Source: Cyclobacteriaceae bacterium | Lineage (GTDB): Bacteria > Bacteroidota > Bacteroidia > Cytophagales > Cyclobacteriaceae | Assembly (NCBI GenBank): GCA_019694875.1 | Contig: JAIBBC010000001.1 | Location: 2,043,799 to 2,107,798, forward strand | Reading direction: 5' to 3' | Length of the DNA stretch: 64,000 nucleotides | Part shown: positions 24,919-33,863 of the stretch, piece after piece | Numbering within the stretch: the first letter of the stretch is position 1 | Layout: each line of letters opens with the position of its first letter | The notes under the pieces: generated by a model | Told to the model about the DNA's origin: nothing | Databases searched by the model: none | What the model saw: only the letters and a program-made list of their open reading frames with translations | Position numbers and translations under genes: made by a program

Positions 24919-25695
24919 ATGCCTCGCGTCCTCCGAAGTTTCTTCCTGATTATCAATTACAAAACGCTGATTATTACCGCCCTCGCGGTTATCTCGGCAT
25001 ATGTTTGTTATCATCTTGACTTTGTTGCCAAATTCCCTGACATGCTTGTGGGTGTGGCGATCGTTTTCCCGGTAGTGTTTTCGATCAGCGCGGCCTACAC
25101 CAGGCGTGAAACTGCGTTACAACGCTTCTCTGATTTCAAAGGCCATGCCATTGCGATTTATTACGCTACACGCGACTGGACTTCCGATAAGGACAATGAG
25201 TTACCCGCCCGGACACGGGAACTGATGCGCGATCTTCTGGTTCGTATCCGCTACATGTTCAATGCAGATCATGAAAAAGAGTGGACTGAGAATGAAAAGA
25301 AGATTTATGAATTGTTCTCAAACCTGTCGGCACTCACCATGGAAATGCGTCAGCATGGAGTTCAAAGCGGTGAGATTTCCCGGGTGAGCCAGTATGTGAG
25401 TAAAATGATTATCGCGTTCGATAACCTGAAAATCATTCACACGTATCGAACACCCGTTACCCTGCGGGCCTACAGCAAAGTATTTATCTACATCTTCCCG
25501 ATTATTTACGGGCCGTATTTCGCGAGTACGTTTAAGGACTACTCAGCACACCTGGAATATGTTATGCCTATCCTGTACAGTTTCATTCTCGTAAGCCTTG
25601 ATAATATCCAGGACCATCTCGAAAATCCGTTTGATGATGTTGGTGAAGATGATATCCGGATTGAGGAACAGGAGATCATCACCCTGATGCAATAA
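24919..25695 (+). CDS. Bestrophin-like membrane protein
   Basis: A 258-residue protein with four predicted helices: two near the N-terminus (residues 8-28, 38-58) and two around 188-205 and 212-232. A long cytoplasmic helical segment separates the pairs. The C-terminal signature LDNIQDHLENPFDDVGEDDI resembles the conserved acidic segment after the last helix of bestrophin/UPF0187 anion channels. It would be a pentameric anion channel in the inner membrane. The classical bestrophin opening is weak, so the family call is moderate. The TPR gene follows one base after the stop. Confidence 0.65.
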   Translation: MPRVLRSFFLIINYKTLIITALAVISAYVCYHLDFVAKFPDMLVGVAIVFPVVFSISAAYTRRETALQRFSDFKGHAIAIYYATRDWTSDKDNELPARTRELMRDLLVRIRYMFNADHEKEWTENEKKIYELFSNLSALTMEMRQHGVQSGEISRVSQYVSKMIIAFDNLKIIHTYRTPVTLRAYSKVFIYIFPIIYGPYFASTFKDYSAHLEYVMPILYSFILVSLDNIQDHLENPFDDVGEDDIRIEEQEIITLMQ

Positions 25696-25696
25696 C

Positions 25697-26698
25697 ATGG
25701 AAGAAACAGACGATAGTGCCGCAAAGCGGAAAGCCTGGCTTATCGTTTTTGTCGCTTCTGTATTCACCCTTGCTGTTTTTTGGGCGGTCGACCGATCGAT
25801 CTTGTACATACTAACAGGCTGCTCCGCGTTCAGCCTGTATATGGTGTTGCGTAATCTTAACATAAAGAAGGAGCAATCTGCATTTGGCAGTCGCGATCAG
25901 GACCAGTATCAGTACCAGCAATCGTATGGCAATCAGCGATCCTTCTGGGATGAGGTTAGAAATTTTTTTAGCCGGAGCACGGTAAAATCAAATCCTGCGT
26001 CCACCACGCGGGTAGTTCAGATTGTGCTGGTTGTTTTTGTGGGACTCATATTCCTTTCTATTCTGGTACCCATTATGTTATCTGACGGCTCCCCGGAAAC
26101 GGCTGCCGAAGATCTTCAGCATGCCCGCGACCTCTACAATGCCGGGGTTTACGATTCATCAATCTATCTGTTTCGTTCTGCCATAGAACATGATCCGGAG
26201 AATGCTGATTTATATCTTGAGCGCGGCAATGCCTTTTTGAATAACAATCAATACGATTCTGCCTGGATTGATTATAGCCAGGCAATCGCAATCAATCCAA
26301 ACTACAAGGAAGCTTTTTATAACAGGGGGCTAATCAACTTCAACCGGAAACAATATCGCGATGGAATCAATCAAGTTAAAAAAGCTTTGGCCATCGACCC
26401 GGAATACCAGGAGGCCATGTTGCTGATCGGTGATTGCTTCTACAATTCCAGCCTGCAGGATTCGGCCATGGTGTGGTATGAAGCTGCCTATTCACGCGGC
26501 TATCGCAGTGCCGCGTTAAGTCATATGATGGCTTCTATTTGCGACAGCAAGGGCCAAACGCAACGTGCCATCGCCTTGTATCAGGAAGCACTTTCATACG
26601 ACACAACCCGTACAGAAATTTATTCCAGGCTGGGTGAATTAATGCCGGGCGAGGAAGGAAACGCCTATCGGCAGAAAGCCGCGCAATATCCGCGTTAA
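25697..26698 (+). CDS. Membrane-anchored TPR protein
   Basis: A 333-residue protein. Two N-terminal helices (about residues 15-32 and 34-50) and a third at 112-130 (IVLVVFVGLIFLSILVPIML) enclose a Gln/Tyr/Ser-rich segment (DQDQYQYQQSYGNQ). From residue 140 there are four to five tetratricopeptide repeats (DLYNAGVYDSSIYLFRSAIE, ADLYLERGNAFLNNNQYDSA, KEAFYNRGLINFNRKQYRDG). It is likely a scaffold for protein contacts at the membrane and is coupled to the bestrophin-like gene. Confidence 0.8.
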   Translation: MEETDDSAAKRKAWLIVFVASVFTLAVFWAVDRSILYILTGCSAFSLYMVLRNLNIKKEQSAFGSRDQDQYQYQQSYGNQRSFWDEVRNFFSRSTVKSNPASTTRVVQIVLVVFVGLIFLSILVPIMLSDGSPETAAEDLQHARDLYNAGVYDSSIYLFRSAIEHDPENADLYLERGNAFLNNNQYDSAWIDYSQAIAINPNYKEAFYNRGLINFNRKQYRDGINQVKKALAIDPEYQEAMLLIGDCFYNSSLQDSAMVWYEAAYSRGYRSAALSHMMASICDSKGQTQRAIALYQEALSYDTTRTEIYSRLGELMPGEEGNAYRQKAAQYPR

Positions 26699-26765
26699 GA
26701 GTTTCGGGTAATCCTGAAACAGCCGATTACATTCATCATGAATAAACCAATGGAAAGGCGGGCCA

Positions 26766-27050
26766 TCATTGATTCAACACGTCCTGAAAGTCTTTTACCT
26801 TTTCAAAAACAGATTTGGCAAACGGGCACAGCGGAATGATTTTGTACTGATGTGTGCGTGCATGCTTCACGGCAGCTTCAACTAACTGCTTGCCGGCATT
26901 TTTTCCACGTAATGCGTCATCTACGCGCGTGCTGTCGATGATAAAAATATTTCCTCCGGCTTTGCTGAATGTCATTTCAGCAAAACGCTTGTCGCCTTCT
27001 TTAATGTAGAATGCCCCTTTGGTTTCGCCCTCTTCAAACTGAATGTCCAT
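26766..27050 (-). CDS. GNAT-like N-acetyltransferase (YidJ/COG2388 type)
   Basis: A 94-residue protein of the compact acetyltransferase group. The pattern is GAFYIKEGDKRFAEMTFSKA, then IIDSTRVDDALRGKNAGKQL, holding the acetyl-CoA pyrophosphate loop, and YKIIPLCPFAKSVFEK, holding the conserved Cys. It would transfer an acetyl group; the acceptor is unknown. It follows rny on the same strand with a nine-base gap. The 67 bases between its stop and the TPR gene hold a short hairpin (26701-26720) without a T run. Confidence 0.85.
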   Translation of the reverse strand: MDIQFEEGETKGAFYIKEGDKRFAEMTFSKAGGNIFIIDSTRVDDALRGKNAGKQLVEAAVKHARTHQYKIIPLCPFAKSVFEKVKDFQDVLNQ

Positions 27051-27059
27051 AATGTTACC

Positions 27060-28628
27060 CTATTTCGCGTACGCAACGCTCCGCATTTCGCGGATTACCG
27101 TTACTTTAATCTGCCCCGGGTACTGCATGTCACGCTCAATCTTCTGTGAAATTTCAAAGCTCAGCTGACCTGCACGTTCGTCTGTAACATTTTCGGCATC
27201 CACGATAACCCTCAGTTCACGACCAGCCTGAATCGCGTAGCATTTTTCAACGCCATCGAAATTCATGGCCAGTTGTTCCAGGTCGCGCAAACGCTTGATG
27301 TATTGCTCCATCACTTCACGTCTTGCGCCCGGACGGGCACCGCTGATTGCATCGCACGCCTGAACGATAGGCGAGAGGATACTGTTCATCTCAATCTCAT
27401 CGTGGTGCGCGCCAATCGCGTTACAAACTACCGGATGCTCTTTGTACTTCTGGGCAAGCTCCATGCCGACAATTGCATGTGGTTTTTCGAGTTCTTCAGG
27501 CCACACTTTTCCAATGTCGTGTAGAAGTCCCGCCCGCTTGGCTTGCTTCACATTGAGGCCAAGTTCGCTGGCCATGATGGCGCACAGGTTGGCCACTTCA
27601 CGGGAGTGCATCAATAAATTTTGTCCGTAAGACGAACGGAAGCGCATGCGGCCTACCATTCGCACAAGCTCGGGGTGGAGGCCATGAATGCCCAAATCGA
27701 TTACGGTACGTTCACCGGTTTCGGTGATCTCGTCTTCAATATTTTTGGTTGTCTTGGCTACAATCTCTTCAATGCGGGCAGGGTGAATACGTCCGTCCTG
27801 CACCAGGCGGTGCAACGAAAGGCGTGCGATCTCTCTGCGTACCGGGTCGAAGCCTGAAATAATAATGGCTTCAGGAGTATCGTCCACAATAATTTCCACA
27901 CCTGTCGCGGCTTCCAGTGCGCGGATGTTACGGCCTTCGCGACCGATGATTTTACCTTTAATGTCATCGCTTTCGATGTTGAATACTGATACACAGTTTT
28001 CAATCGCATGCTCGGTTGCGGTGCGCTGAATGGTTTCCACGACAATCTTCTTGGCATCCTTGGTAGCCGAAAGCTTGGCCTGCTCGAGGATGTCTTTGAT
28101 CATGGAGTTGGCTTTAGCCTGCGCCTCTTCTTTAAGCGAGGCCATAAGTTGCTCTTTCGCTTCATCTGCTGTGAGTTTCGAAATGCTTTCCAGCACCTGA
28201 ACCTTCTGCTGATTGAATTTGTCGAGCTCTTCCTTGCGTTTCTTTACGTTGTCGAGCTGGAGCGCGAGGTTTTGCTGCATTTCCACCGTATCGGCTTCTT
28301 TGCGCTTGAGGCTCTCCAGTTCTTTGTTGATCTGCTGCTCGCGCTGTTTGATTTTTTGTTCGTTGGCGATGATCTGATTCTTTTTACGGTTCGCTTCTTC
28401 CTCGAACTCGCCCTTCATCTTCAGAATGTTCTCTTTGGCCTCAAGAATCTTGTCTTTCTTGATGGTTTCGGAAGTGATCTCCGCTTCCTTGATGATCAGC
28501 GCTGCCTTGTCTTCGGCTGCCGCCTGACGTTTACGCGATTTGCGCTTGTACAGGAGATTTCCAATCAGCATGCTCAGCAAAATGGTGCCGAAGGCGCAGC
28601 TGATTGCCATGATAAGTATCTGTTGCAT
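27060..28628 (-). CDS. rny: Ribonuclease Y
   Basis: A 522-residue protein of typical RNase Y length. An N-terminal membrane helix ([20 protein letters not shown]) is followed by a long coiled coil (residues 30-190). Next come a KH RNA-binding domain with [20 protein letters not shown] and an HD domain with [14 protein letters not shown] and [13 protein letters not shown] (metal-binding HD), plus [14 protein letters not shown]. It makes endonucleolytic cuts that start mRNA decay at the inner membrane. The gene sits downstream of zapA with an 81-base gap, a Bacteroidota gene order. Confidence 0.96.
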   Translation of the reverse strand: MQQILIMAISCAFGTILLSMLIGNLLYKRKSRKRQAAAEDKAALIIKEAEITSETIKKDKILEAKENILKMKGEFEEEANRKKNQIIANEQKIKQREQQINKELESLKRKEADTVEMQQNLALQLDNVKKRKEELDKFNQQKVQVLESISKLTADEAKEQLMASLKEEAQAKANSMIKDILEQAKLSATKDAKKIVVETIQRTATEHAIENCVSVFNIESDDIKGKIIGREGRNIRALEAATGVEIIVDDTPEAIIISGFDPVRREIARLSLHRLVQDGRIHPARIEEIVAKTTKNIEDEITETGERTVIDLGIHGLHPELVRMVGRMRFRSSYGQNLLMHSREVANLCAIMASELGLNVKQAKRAGLLHDIGKVWPEELEKPHAIVGMELAQKYKEHPVVCNAIGAHHDEIEMNSILSPIVQACDAISGARPGARREVMEQYIKRLRDLEQLAMNFDGVEKCYAIQAGRELRVIVDAENVTDERAGQLSFEISQKIERDMQYPGQIKVTVIREMRSVAYAK

Positions 28629-28709
28629 AATGGTACAATTGGGGTTTACAATAACCCGGAGCTTATGCAGCAGGAAGGATTTTAAGCGAAGAAACGGCCG
28701 GATGCGGCC

Positions 28710-28997
28710 TTACAAAATAGACTGCGAAACCAGTTGATTGAGGTGCGAAACCTTTTCGAGCACGGTTTGATCAATTCCCTGGCGGCTTTCTTCGGCAGTC
28801 ATCTTTTCAACCAGACTGTCGAATGCAACCATAGCCAGCAAATCCTGTTTATCGTCAATCCCAAACTGATCCTTGTAAGATTTTAATTTTTCATTGATAA
28901 GCCTGCTTGCCGTCCGCACACGTTCTTCATCATCGCGCTTTACCTTCATCGGGTATTCACGCTCGGCTATCCTGATTTTTATTGAAAGTTCTTCCAT
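28710..28997 (-). CDS. zapA: Cell division protein ZapA
   Basis: A 95-residue protein with the ZapA pattern. A beta-strand N-terminus (LSIKIRIAEREYPMKV) is followed by DDEERVRTASRLINEKLKSY and a helical segment with DLLAMVAFDSLVEK, ending in a coiled coil. ZapA tetramers cross-link FtsZ filaments at the division site. A coiled-coil gene lies 20 bases upstream on the same strand. The 81-base gap to rny is too short to hold a 6S RNA. Confidence 0.88.
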   Translation of the reverse strand: MEELSIKIRIAEREYPMKVKRDDEERVRTASRLINEKLKSYKDQFGIDDKQDLLAMVAFDSLVEKMTAEESRQGIDQTVLEKVSHLNQLVSQSIL

Positions 28998-29017
28998 GAA
29001 TTAAGTCTTACGGTCAG

Positions 29018-29314
29018 TTATCGGCTCAAATAGGCAATGCACTTGTCAATTTCCCGAATGTAATCGTCTACTTTCTTCTTCAGCTCCGAAACACTTCCGT
29101 CTTCCGGATTTATATTATCTACAATTTTAGATATTTTAATTTGATTTTTAAAATTATAGAGCTGCTCATCGCGGCTCCTCAGCCCCGACTTAAGCTCCTG
29201 ATTTTCAGTTTTTAAAGTTTTGATTTCCTCTTTCAGACTTTTGTGTTCGTTAATGAGCACCAGAAGTTTACGCTCAAGTCCGTTCAGGTTGGTTTTCAGA
29301 ATGTCTTGTTCCAT
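29018..29314 (-). CDS. Coiled-coil protein upstream of zapA
   Basis: A 98-residue protein that is almost wholly coiled coil, with heptads such as LERKLLVLINEHKSLKEEIK and LKTENQELKSGLRSRDEQL. It ends in a short helix, VDDYIREIDKCIAYLSR. It resembles a division-accessory protein in shape (ZapB-like), and the position next to zapA supports that, but no sequence motif proves it. A run with zapA and rny suggests co-transcription. Confidence 0.75.
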   Translation of the reverse strand: MEQDILKTNLNGLERKLLVLINEHKSLKEEIKTLKTENQELKSGLRSRDEQLYNFKNQIKISKIVDNINPEDGSVSELKKKVDDYIREIDKCIAYLSR

Positions 29315-29384
29315 GGAAACAATTTTTCTTGGCTTTGGAGGCCTAGTTAGTGTTTTTATTTATTCTCAACCGCACCAATTCTTT

Positions 29385-31799
29385 CTATTTGCGGATAACC
29401 GCGCCTAATGTCTGCTCAAATGCGTTCATCAGCCGGGTCATCGTTTTATCGATCTCCTCGTCCGTCAGGGTTTTGGCCTCATCGAGCAAGGTAAATCCGA
29501 GCGCGTAAGCCTTTTTTCCTGCCGGAAGGTTATCCCCTTCATACACATCAAACGCAATGATGTCGCGGATCAACCTTTTCTCAGTGTTCAATACCATTTT
29601 CCGGATTTCGTCAAAGCTCACACCTTTATCCAACACCAGAGACAAATCGCGTCTTACTTCCGGAAACTTCGGTATTTCCTGCGCAACTAACATAGGGTTT
29701 GCAGAAGTGAAAAGCAAGGTCGTATGTAGCTCAGTATAAAATATTTCCTGCTTGATGCCTAAATCCTTTAATAAAGCGGGTTTTACTTTTCCCACTACTC
29801 CGATTATTTTATTGCCGGCCGACAGCTGCAAGGCGTACTCAAATAACTGATCCTTCACCACCTCCTGTTTGATGTTGCTGATACCCGATTTTTGGATCAC
29901 CTGCGTTACATGCTGGGCCAGGTCGTAGTAGGTTGTTGCGCGAGTTTTGTTCTGCCAGTTTTCTGTTTCAATATTTCCGGTTATGTACATCGCAAGGCGT
30001 TCTTCTTCAATGTACTTCCCGTTCGTTTTGAAATAGATTTTGCCGAACTCGAACAGCTTCAGGTCTTTCTGCCTGCGGTTGATATTGTGAGCACACACTT
30101 CGAGGCCTGTAAAAAGCATCGTCTGACGCAGAATTCCTTGTTCTTCGCTGAGTTTGTTGAGGATTTCAATCGCTTCGCCTGTAAACGTCAGGTTATGCTT
30201 TTGCTGATAGGCCGCGTTGGTTAGCGAGTTGGTCCAGATTTCATAAAACCCGTTCGCTACCAGCATCTGGCTGAGCGTATTCTTGAATTTATTAATGTCC
30301 TTTTCAGGAAATTCAGCAATAAAGTCAGAACCGGCAAACTCGCTGAGTTCAATATTATTCAATCCGTAAATGCGGAGAATTTCTTCCGAGATATCGGCTT
30401 CCTGGATTACATCTACGCGATAGGGTGGAACGGATACGGTATAGCTGTCGTCTTTTTTATCGGTTACCCGGATATCAAGCGCTTCCAGAATGGCAAAAAC
30501 CTTTTCACGCGGAATAATTTTTCCGATCAGACGGTTGATGTTCTTATCGCGAACGAGAATGTTTTTGTTTTCAACCTTTTCCGGGTAGATGTCGGTGATC
30601 TCCGATGAAATTTTTGCACCGGCAATTTCCTGCATCAGCAGGGCTGCACGTTTCAACGCATAGATGGTTCCGTTTGGATCGGTACCCCGTTCAAACCGGA
30701 ACGATGCATCGGTTTTCAGGCCATGATGCATGGAGGTTTTGCGAACGTAGTCCGCAGAAAAATAGGCACTTTCCAAAAACACATTTTTTGTCTTTTCGGT
30801 AATGCCGGATCTAACTCCGCCAAACACCCCGGCAATGCACATGCCGTCTGTCTCCGAGCAGATCATCAAATCACTGGCCGTGAGTTCACGTTCTTTGTTG
30901 TCGAGTGTGGTAAACTTCGTTCCTGCCGGAAGGGTTTTCACAATAACTTTCTGGCCGGCAATCTGATCGGCATCAAAAGCATGAAGCGGCTGCCCGGTTT
31001 CATGCAGTACATAGTTGGTAATGTCAACGATGTTATTGATGGGCGTAAGACCGATGGCCGTGAGCCTGTTTTTTAACCAGGCCGGAGACTCAGCAACCGT
31101 AATGTTGGTAAGCGTTACGCCTGAATACCGCGGACACGCGGCTGTATTCTCGACCGTAACATTAATCGTGAGTGCGTTGTCGTCCTTCTTAAACTTATCA
31201 ACTGATGGCTGGTTGAGTGCTCTTCCTTTTGAAGCTTTGATGTCGCGTGCAACACCGATATGAGATGCTGCATCAACGCGGTTGGGGGTTAACCCGATTT
31301 CAAGCGTGTAGTCAGATTCAATCTTAAAATATTCAGAGGCGGGCGTTCCATTCTTTACTGTAGTATTCAGCACCATAATGCCCGCATGGCTTTCGCCCAA
31401 ACCAATCTCATCTTCCGCGCAAATCATTCCTTCCGACTGCTCGCCCCGGATTTTTGCCGATTTAATTAAAAAAGGTTCGCCTTTCGATGGGTGTACAGTG
31501 GTTCCAACCGTTGCCACAACCACTTTCTGGCCAGCAGCCACGTTTGCGGCACCACACACAATTGATAAAGGCTTATCACCGCCAACGTCAACCGTGGTTA
31601 AAGAAAGCTTGTCGGCATTCGGATGCTTCGTACAGGTGAGTATCTCGCCTATAACCAATCCCTTCAACCCGCCTTTTACAGTTTCAAAGGCCGTTATATG
31701 TTCAACTTCGAGTCCGGTGGAGGTTAACAGCTGGCCCAGTTCGTCCGGTGTTTCCTGAATATCGATGTAGTCTTTCAGCCAGTTATAAGAAATGGTCAT
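29385..31799 (-). CDS. pheT: Phenylalanyl-tRNA synthetase beta subunit
   Basis: An 804-residue protein of the usual length. MTISYNWLKDYIDI begins the standard N-terminus. The EMAP/OB tRNA-binding domain follows (residues 40-150, CTKHPNADKLSLTTVDVG), then B3/4 with its editing site, the B5 domain and the core with a class II-like fold. The C-terminal FDX-ACB anticodon-binding domain (ends near TMTRLMNAFEQTLGAVIRK) closes the chain. With the alpha subunit, encoded elsewhere, it charges tRNA-Phe. A -7 box lies 20 bases upstream. Confidence 0.97.
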   Translation of the reverse strand: MTISYNWLKDYIDIQETPDELGQLLTSTGLEVEHITAFETVKGGLKGLVIGEILTCTKHPNADKLSLTTVDVGGDKPLSIVCGAANVAAGQKVVVATVGTTVHPSKGEPFLIKSAKIRGEQSEGMICAEDEIGLGESHAGIMVLNTTVKNGTPASEYFKIESDYTLEIGLTPNRVDAASHIGVARDIKASKGRALNQPSVDKFKKDDNALTINVTVENTAACPRYSGVTLTNITVAESPAWLKNRLTAIGLTPINNIVDITNYVLHETGQPLHAFDADQIAGQKVIVKTLPAGTKFTTLDNKERELTASDLMICSETDGMCIAGVFGGVRSGITEKTKNVFLESAYFSADYVRKTSMHHGLKTDASFRFERGTDPNGTIYALKRAALLMQEIAGAKISSEITDIYPEKVENKNILVRDKNINRLIGKIIPREKVFAILEALDIRVTDKKDDSYTVSVPPYRVDVIQEADISEEILRIYGLNNIELSEFAGSDFIAEFPEKDINKFKNTLSQMLVANGFYEIWTNSLTNAAYQQKHNLTFTGEAIEILNKLSEEQGILRQTMLFTGLEVCAHNINRRQKDLKLFEFGKIYFKTNGKYIEEERLAMYITGNIETENWQNKTRATTYYDLAQHVTQVIQKSGISNIKQEVVKDQLFEYALQLSAGNKIIGVVGKVKPALLKDLGIKQEIFYTELHTTLLFTSANPMLVAQEIPKFPEVRRDLSLVLDKGVSFDEIRKMVLNTEKRLIRDIIAFDVYEGDNLPAGKKAYALGFTLLDEAKTLTDEEIDKTMTRLMNAFEQTLGAVIRK

Positions 31800-31818
31800 T
31801 GCTAAAGCTTAAAGACAG

Positions 31819-31826
31819 CAAAAATA
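31819..31826 (-). promoter_or_regulatory. Bacteroidota -7 box for pheT
   Basis: On the minus strand the sequence reads TATTTTTG, a full TAnnTTTG match, 20 bases before the pheT ATG. No clear -33 TTTG is seen at the expected distance. Confidence 0.45.
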
Positions 31827-31927
31827 ACGAAAAGGGGGCTGTGTTGAAAGTTGTTGAAATGCGCTTGTTCGGGGCAAATGACGCAGGCAGAAAAGAAAAT
31901 TGCTAAAAGTACCGGAGCCTGTTGTAA

Positions 31928-31962
31928 ATAATAAGTATACATATTATAATTGTACTTATTAT
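31928..31962. promoter_or_regulatory. Inverted repeat, candidate MarR operator
   Basis: ATAATAAGTA (31928-31937) and TACTTATTAT (31953-31962) form a perfect 10-bp inverted repeat with a 15-base spacer. Its right end lies 16 bases before the ATG of the SRPBCC gene. MarR dimers bind palindromes of this kind and often repress their own operon; the second gene here encodes one. The surrounding 60 bases are very AT-rich. Confidence 0.55.
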
Positions 31963-31978
31963 ATTAAACTTTCTAAAT

Positions 31979-32398
31979 ATGTGGTCAAAAAGTTATTCTG
32001 TGGTAACGAAAGATGTTACTGCGCTGCAAATGTGGAAGCTGTTTGCCGATGTAAACAATTGGCATACCTGGGATACCGGAATTGAATTTGCCCGGATGGA
32101 AGGGCCTTTTAAAAAGGGGAATTTCTTTACCCTCCGTCCTAAGGGTGGACCGAACGTGAAAGTCGAACTTCTTGAAACGATTGAGAATGAGATGTTTCTT
32201 GACGTCACCCGATTTCCATTGGCAAAAATGTACGACAAGCACACATTTGAACAGACCCCCGCTGGTTTGAGAATTATCAATACCATCACCGTTACAGGAC
32301 CACTTGGTTTTTTTTGGCGCAAAGTTGTTGCACAGAAAATAGTCGATAATTTGCCGGCTGACGTACAGCAACAGATTCGCGCTGCAAAAGCACTATGA
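31979..32398 (+). CDS. SRPBCC-fold protein (polyketide cyclase-like)
   Basis: A 139-residue START/SRPBCC-fold protein. The opening SYSVVTKDVTALQMWKLFAD and the WHTWDTGIEFARMEGPFKKG stretch are typical of this group, with a C-terminal helix formed by KVVAQKIVDNLPADVQQQIR. Such proteins bind hydrophobic ligands in a deep cavity. The ATG at 31979 directly follows the inverted repeat. Its stop overlaps the start of the MarR gene by four bases (ATGA), so a ligand-binding protein and a ligand-sensing repressor are probably made together. Confidence 0.83.
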   Translation: MWSKSYSVVTKDVTALQMWKLFADVNNWHTWDTGIEFARMEGPFKKGNFFTLRPKGGPNVKVELLETIENEMFLDVTRFPLAKMYDKHTFEQTPAGLRIINTITVTGPLGFFWRKVVAQKIVDNLPADVQQQIRAAKAL

Positions 32399-32853
32399 AA
32401 TCAAAGGACAATACATTCAGCGTTGCAAAGGCCGAAGACAGCTCCGGATTTTTGCTCTGGCAGGTCACAAATCTCTGGCAGCGCGAAATCCGGAAGGCGC
32501 TGGAGCCTTCCGGTCTCACGCATTCACAGTTCGTTCTGCTGGCAAGCACGCATTGGCTTACGCTGAATAACCTGGAGGTAACGCAAATTCTATTGTCATC
32601 GCACACAAAGATTGACCCGATGACTACGTCAACTGTTTTGCGCACACTTCAAACCAAGGGACTGCTGCAACGTCAGGAACATTTAACCGACACGCGGGCT
32701 AAAACCGTTACGCTAACCGAACATGGTAAGAAACTGGTTAAGCAGGCGGTGAAAGCTGTTGAAGCATTCGATAAAACTTTTTTTGATGCATTGGGTGCGA
32801 AGATTCCGCAATTCAATGAACAACTGTTAACACTCCTTAATCAGAAGCTCTGA
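32395..32853 (+). CDS. MarR-family transcriptional regulator
   Basis: A 152-residue winged-helix protein. The dimerisation helix LLWQVTNLWQREIRKALEPS is followed by GLTHSQFVLLASTHWL and the recognition region VTQILLSSHTKIDPMTTSTVLRTLQTKGLL. The wing is HLTDTRAKTVTLTEHG, the MarR DxRxxxxxLT hallmark. It probably represses its own operon through the inverted repeat at 31928-31962 and is released by a small molecule, perhaps one bound by the adjacent SRPBCC protein. Confidence 0.92.
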   Translation: MKSKDNTFSVAKAEDSSGFLLWQVTNLWQREIRKALEPSGLTHSQFVLLASTHWLTLNNLEVTQILLSSHTKIDPMTTSTVLRTLQTKGLLQRQEHLTDTRAKTVTLTEHGKKLVKQAVKAVEAFDKTFFDALGAKIPQFNEQLLTLLNQKL

Positions 32854-32886
32854 TTTTATCAGGATGTTGTTTGATGTGAAACGGGC

Positions 32887-33861
32887 TTACTTCATTAGTT
32901 CTTTCAACTCAGTTTCTGATACGGTGAGCAGGCCGGCCTTTGGAAGACGCCTCGTTAACTCGCGCCAGTTAGCATCCTGCTTATAAATTTTTTGAAGCAT
33001 CGCGGAGGCTTTCGAAACTTCTTTTCCGTTCGCGAGAGTAATGGCTGTCCAGTATTGCATCTCCAGGTTTCCCGGAAACATCTTCATGGCAGCATTGTAC
33101 TCATCCATCGCCTTTGCCATTTCATTTTTCTCTACGTACAGGTCGCCCCGGTTCATGTGTTCGTAGGCACGCGACACGCTGAGTAACCTCGACAGCTCTG
33201 TGATTGGATCGCTGGCATCATCTACACGCAAGTCAATCAAACGGTCGTCCCACGGTTTGCCTGTATTGTTGGGCGATACGACAAGCAATGCGGCCGACTG
33301 CTTGCCGCGGATATCGCCACCGGCTTTTTGTGCTGCCTTTAACACTTCCATCATGCGTTCCGCGAGTGGCAATGCTTCGTGTTCTTTCCAGGCTTTCTCC
33401 ATGGCCGGAACAACTTTGTCGCTGAGCATCATGTTGGCCTGAACGGAGAAGTTGTCGCCATTCAAATGTCCCGCTGCTTCCAGACAGTTCTTACCTGTGT
33501 GAGTCGCAACGCGGCCCTTGGTGTCGAGAATGGCCACCTGACGAAATTCTTTGCCTGCATCATCGCTTAGCAATTGATCGAGTGCCTCCTGCGGAGATTT
33601 TCCTTGCTTCAACAGTTCAAGCCCGCGTAAGCCAAACGATTTGTTTACAAAAGATTGTGTGGCTACAACACCAACGCCTGCCTCGCCCCAGGAAACAACC
33701 GTACCCACGCTGAACCAATGACTTTGAACTGCAACAGCCATTTCACCGGTGCGCGCATCACGCGCCACGATCGAAAATGTATGAGCGAGATCAGAAGGTT
33801 TTACCTGACCGAATGCATTGACAAACAAAACAACGGCTAGCACTGTGAATATCTTTTTCAT
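32887..33861 (-). CDS. DUF1028 family protein with C-terminal repeat region
   Basis: A 324-residue exported protein; the ATG at 33861 gives the signal peptide MKKIFTVLAVVLFVNAFGQ. Residues 25-240 form the DUF1028 Ntn-hydrolase-like domain, with HTFSIVARDARTGEMAVAVQ, SVGTVVSWGEAGVGVVATQS and the C-terminal PWDDRLIDLRVDDASDPI block. The remainder (about 240-324) contains a TPR-like helical region (RGDLYVEKNEMAKAMDEYNA). The enzymatic role is unproven. Its start lies two bases after the stop of the DUF1684 gene. Confidence 0.85.
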   Translation of the reverse strand: MKKIFTVLAVVLFVNAFGQVKPSDLAHTFSIVARDARTGEMAVAVQSHWFSVGTVVSWGEAGVGVVATQSFVNKSFGLRGLELLKQGKSPQEALDQLLSDDAGKEFRQVAILDTKGRVATHTGKNCLEAAGHLNGDNFSVQANMMLSDKVVPAMEKAWKEHEALPLAERMMEVLKAAQKAGGDIRGKQSAALLVVSPNNTGKPWDDRLIDLRVDDASDPITELSRLLSVSRAYEHMNRGDLYVEKNEMAKAMDEYNAAMKMFPGNLEMQYWTAITLANGKEVSKASAMLQKIYKQDANWRELTRRLPKAGLLTVSETELKELMK

Positions 33862-33863
33862 AA

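Noticed and set aside
28008-28685. 225-residue plus-strand frame
   Set aside because: It lies opposite the rny coiled-coil region; its Leu/Phe-rich content is what the antisense of Lys/Glu heptads gives.
28629-28709. Possible 6S RNA beside zapA
   Set aside because: 6S RNA often lies near zapA, but the gap to rny is only 81 bases, too short for a 180-200 base RNA, and no long imperfect hairpin is present.
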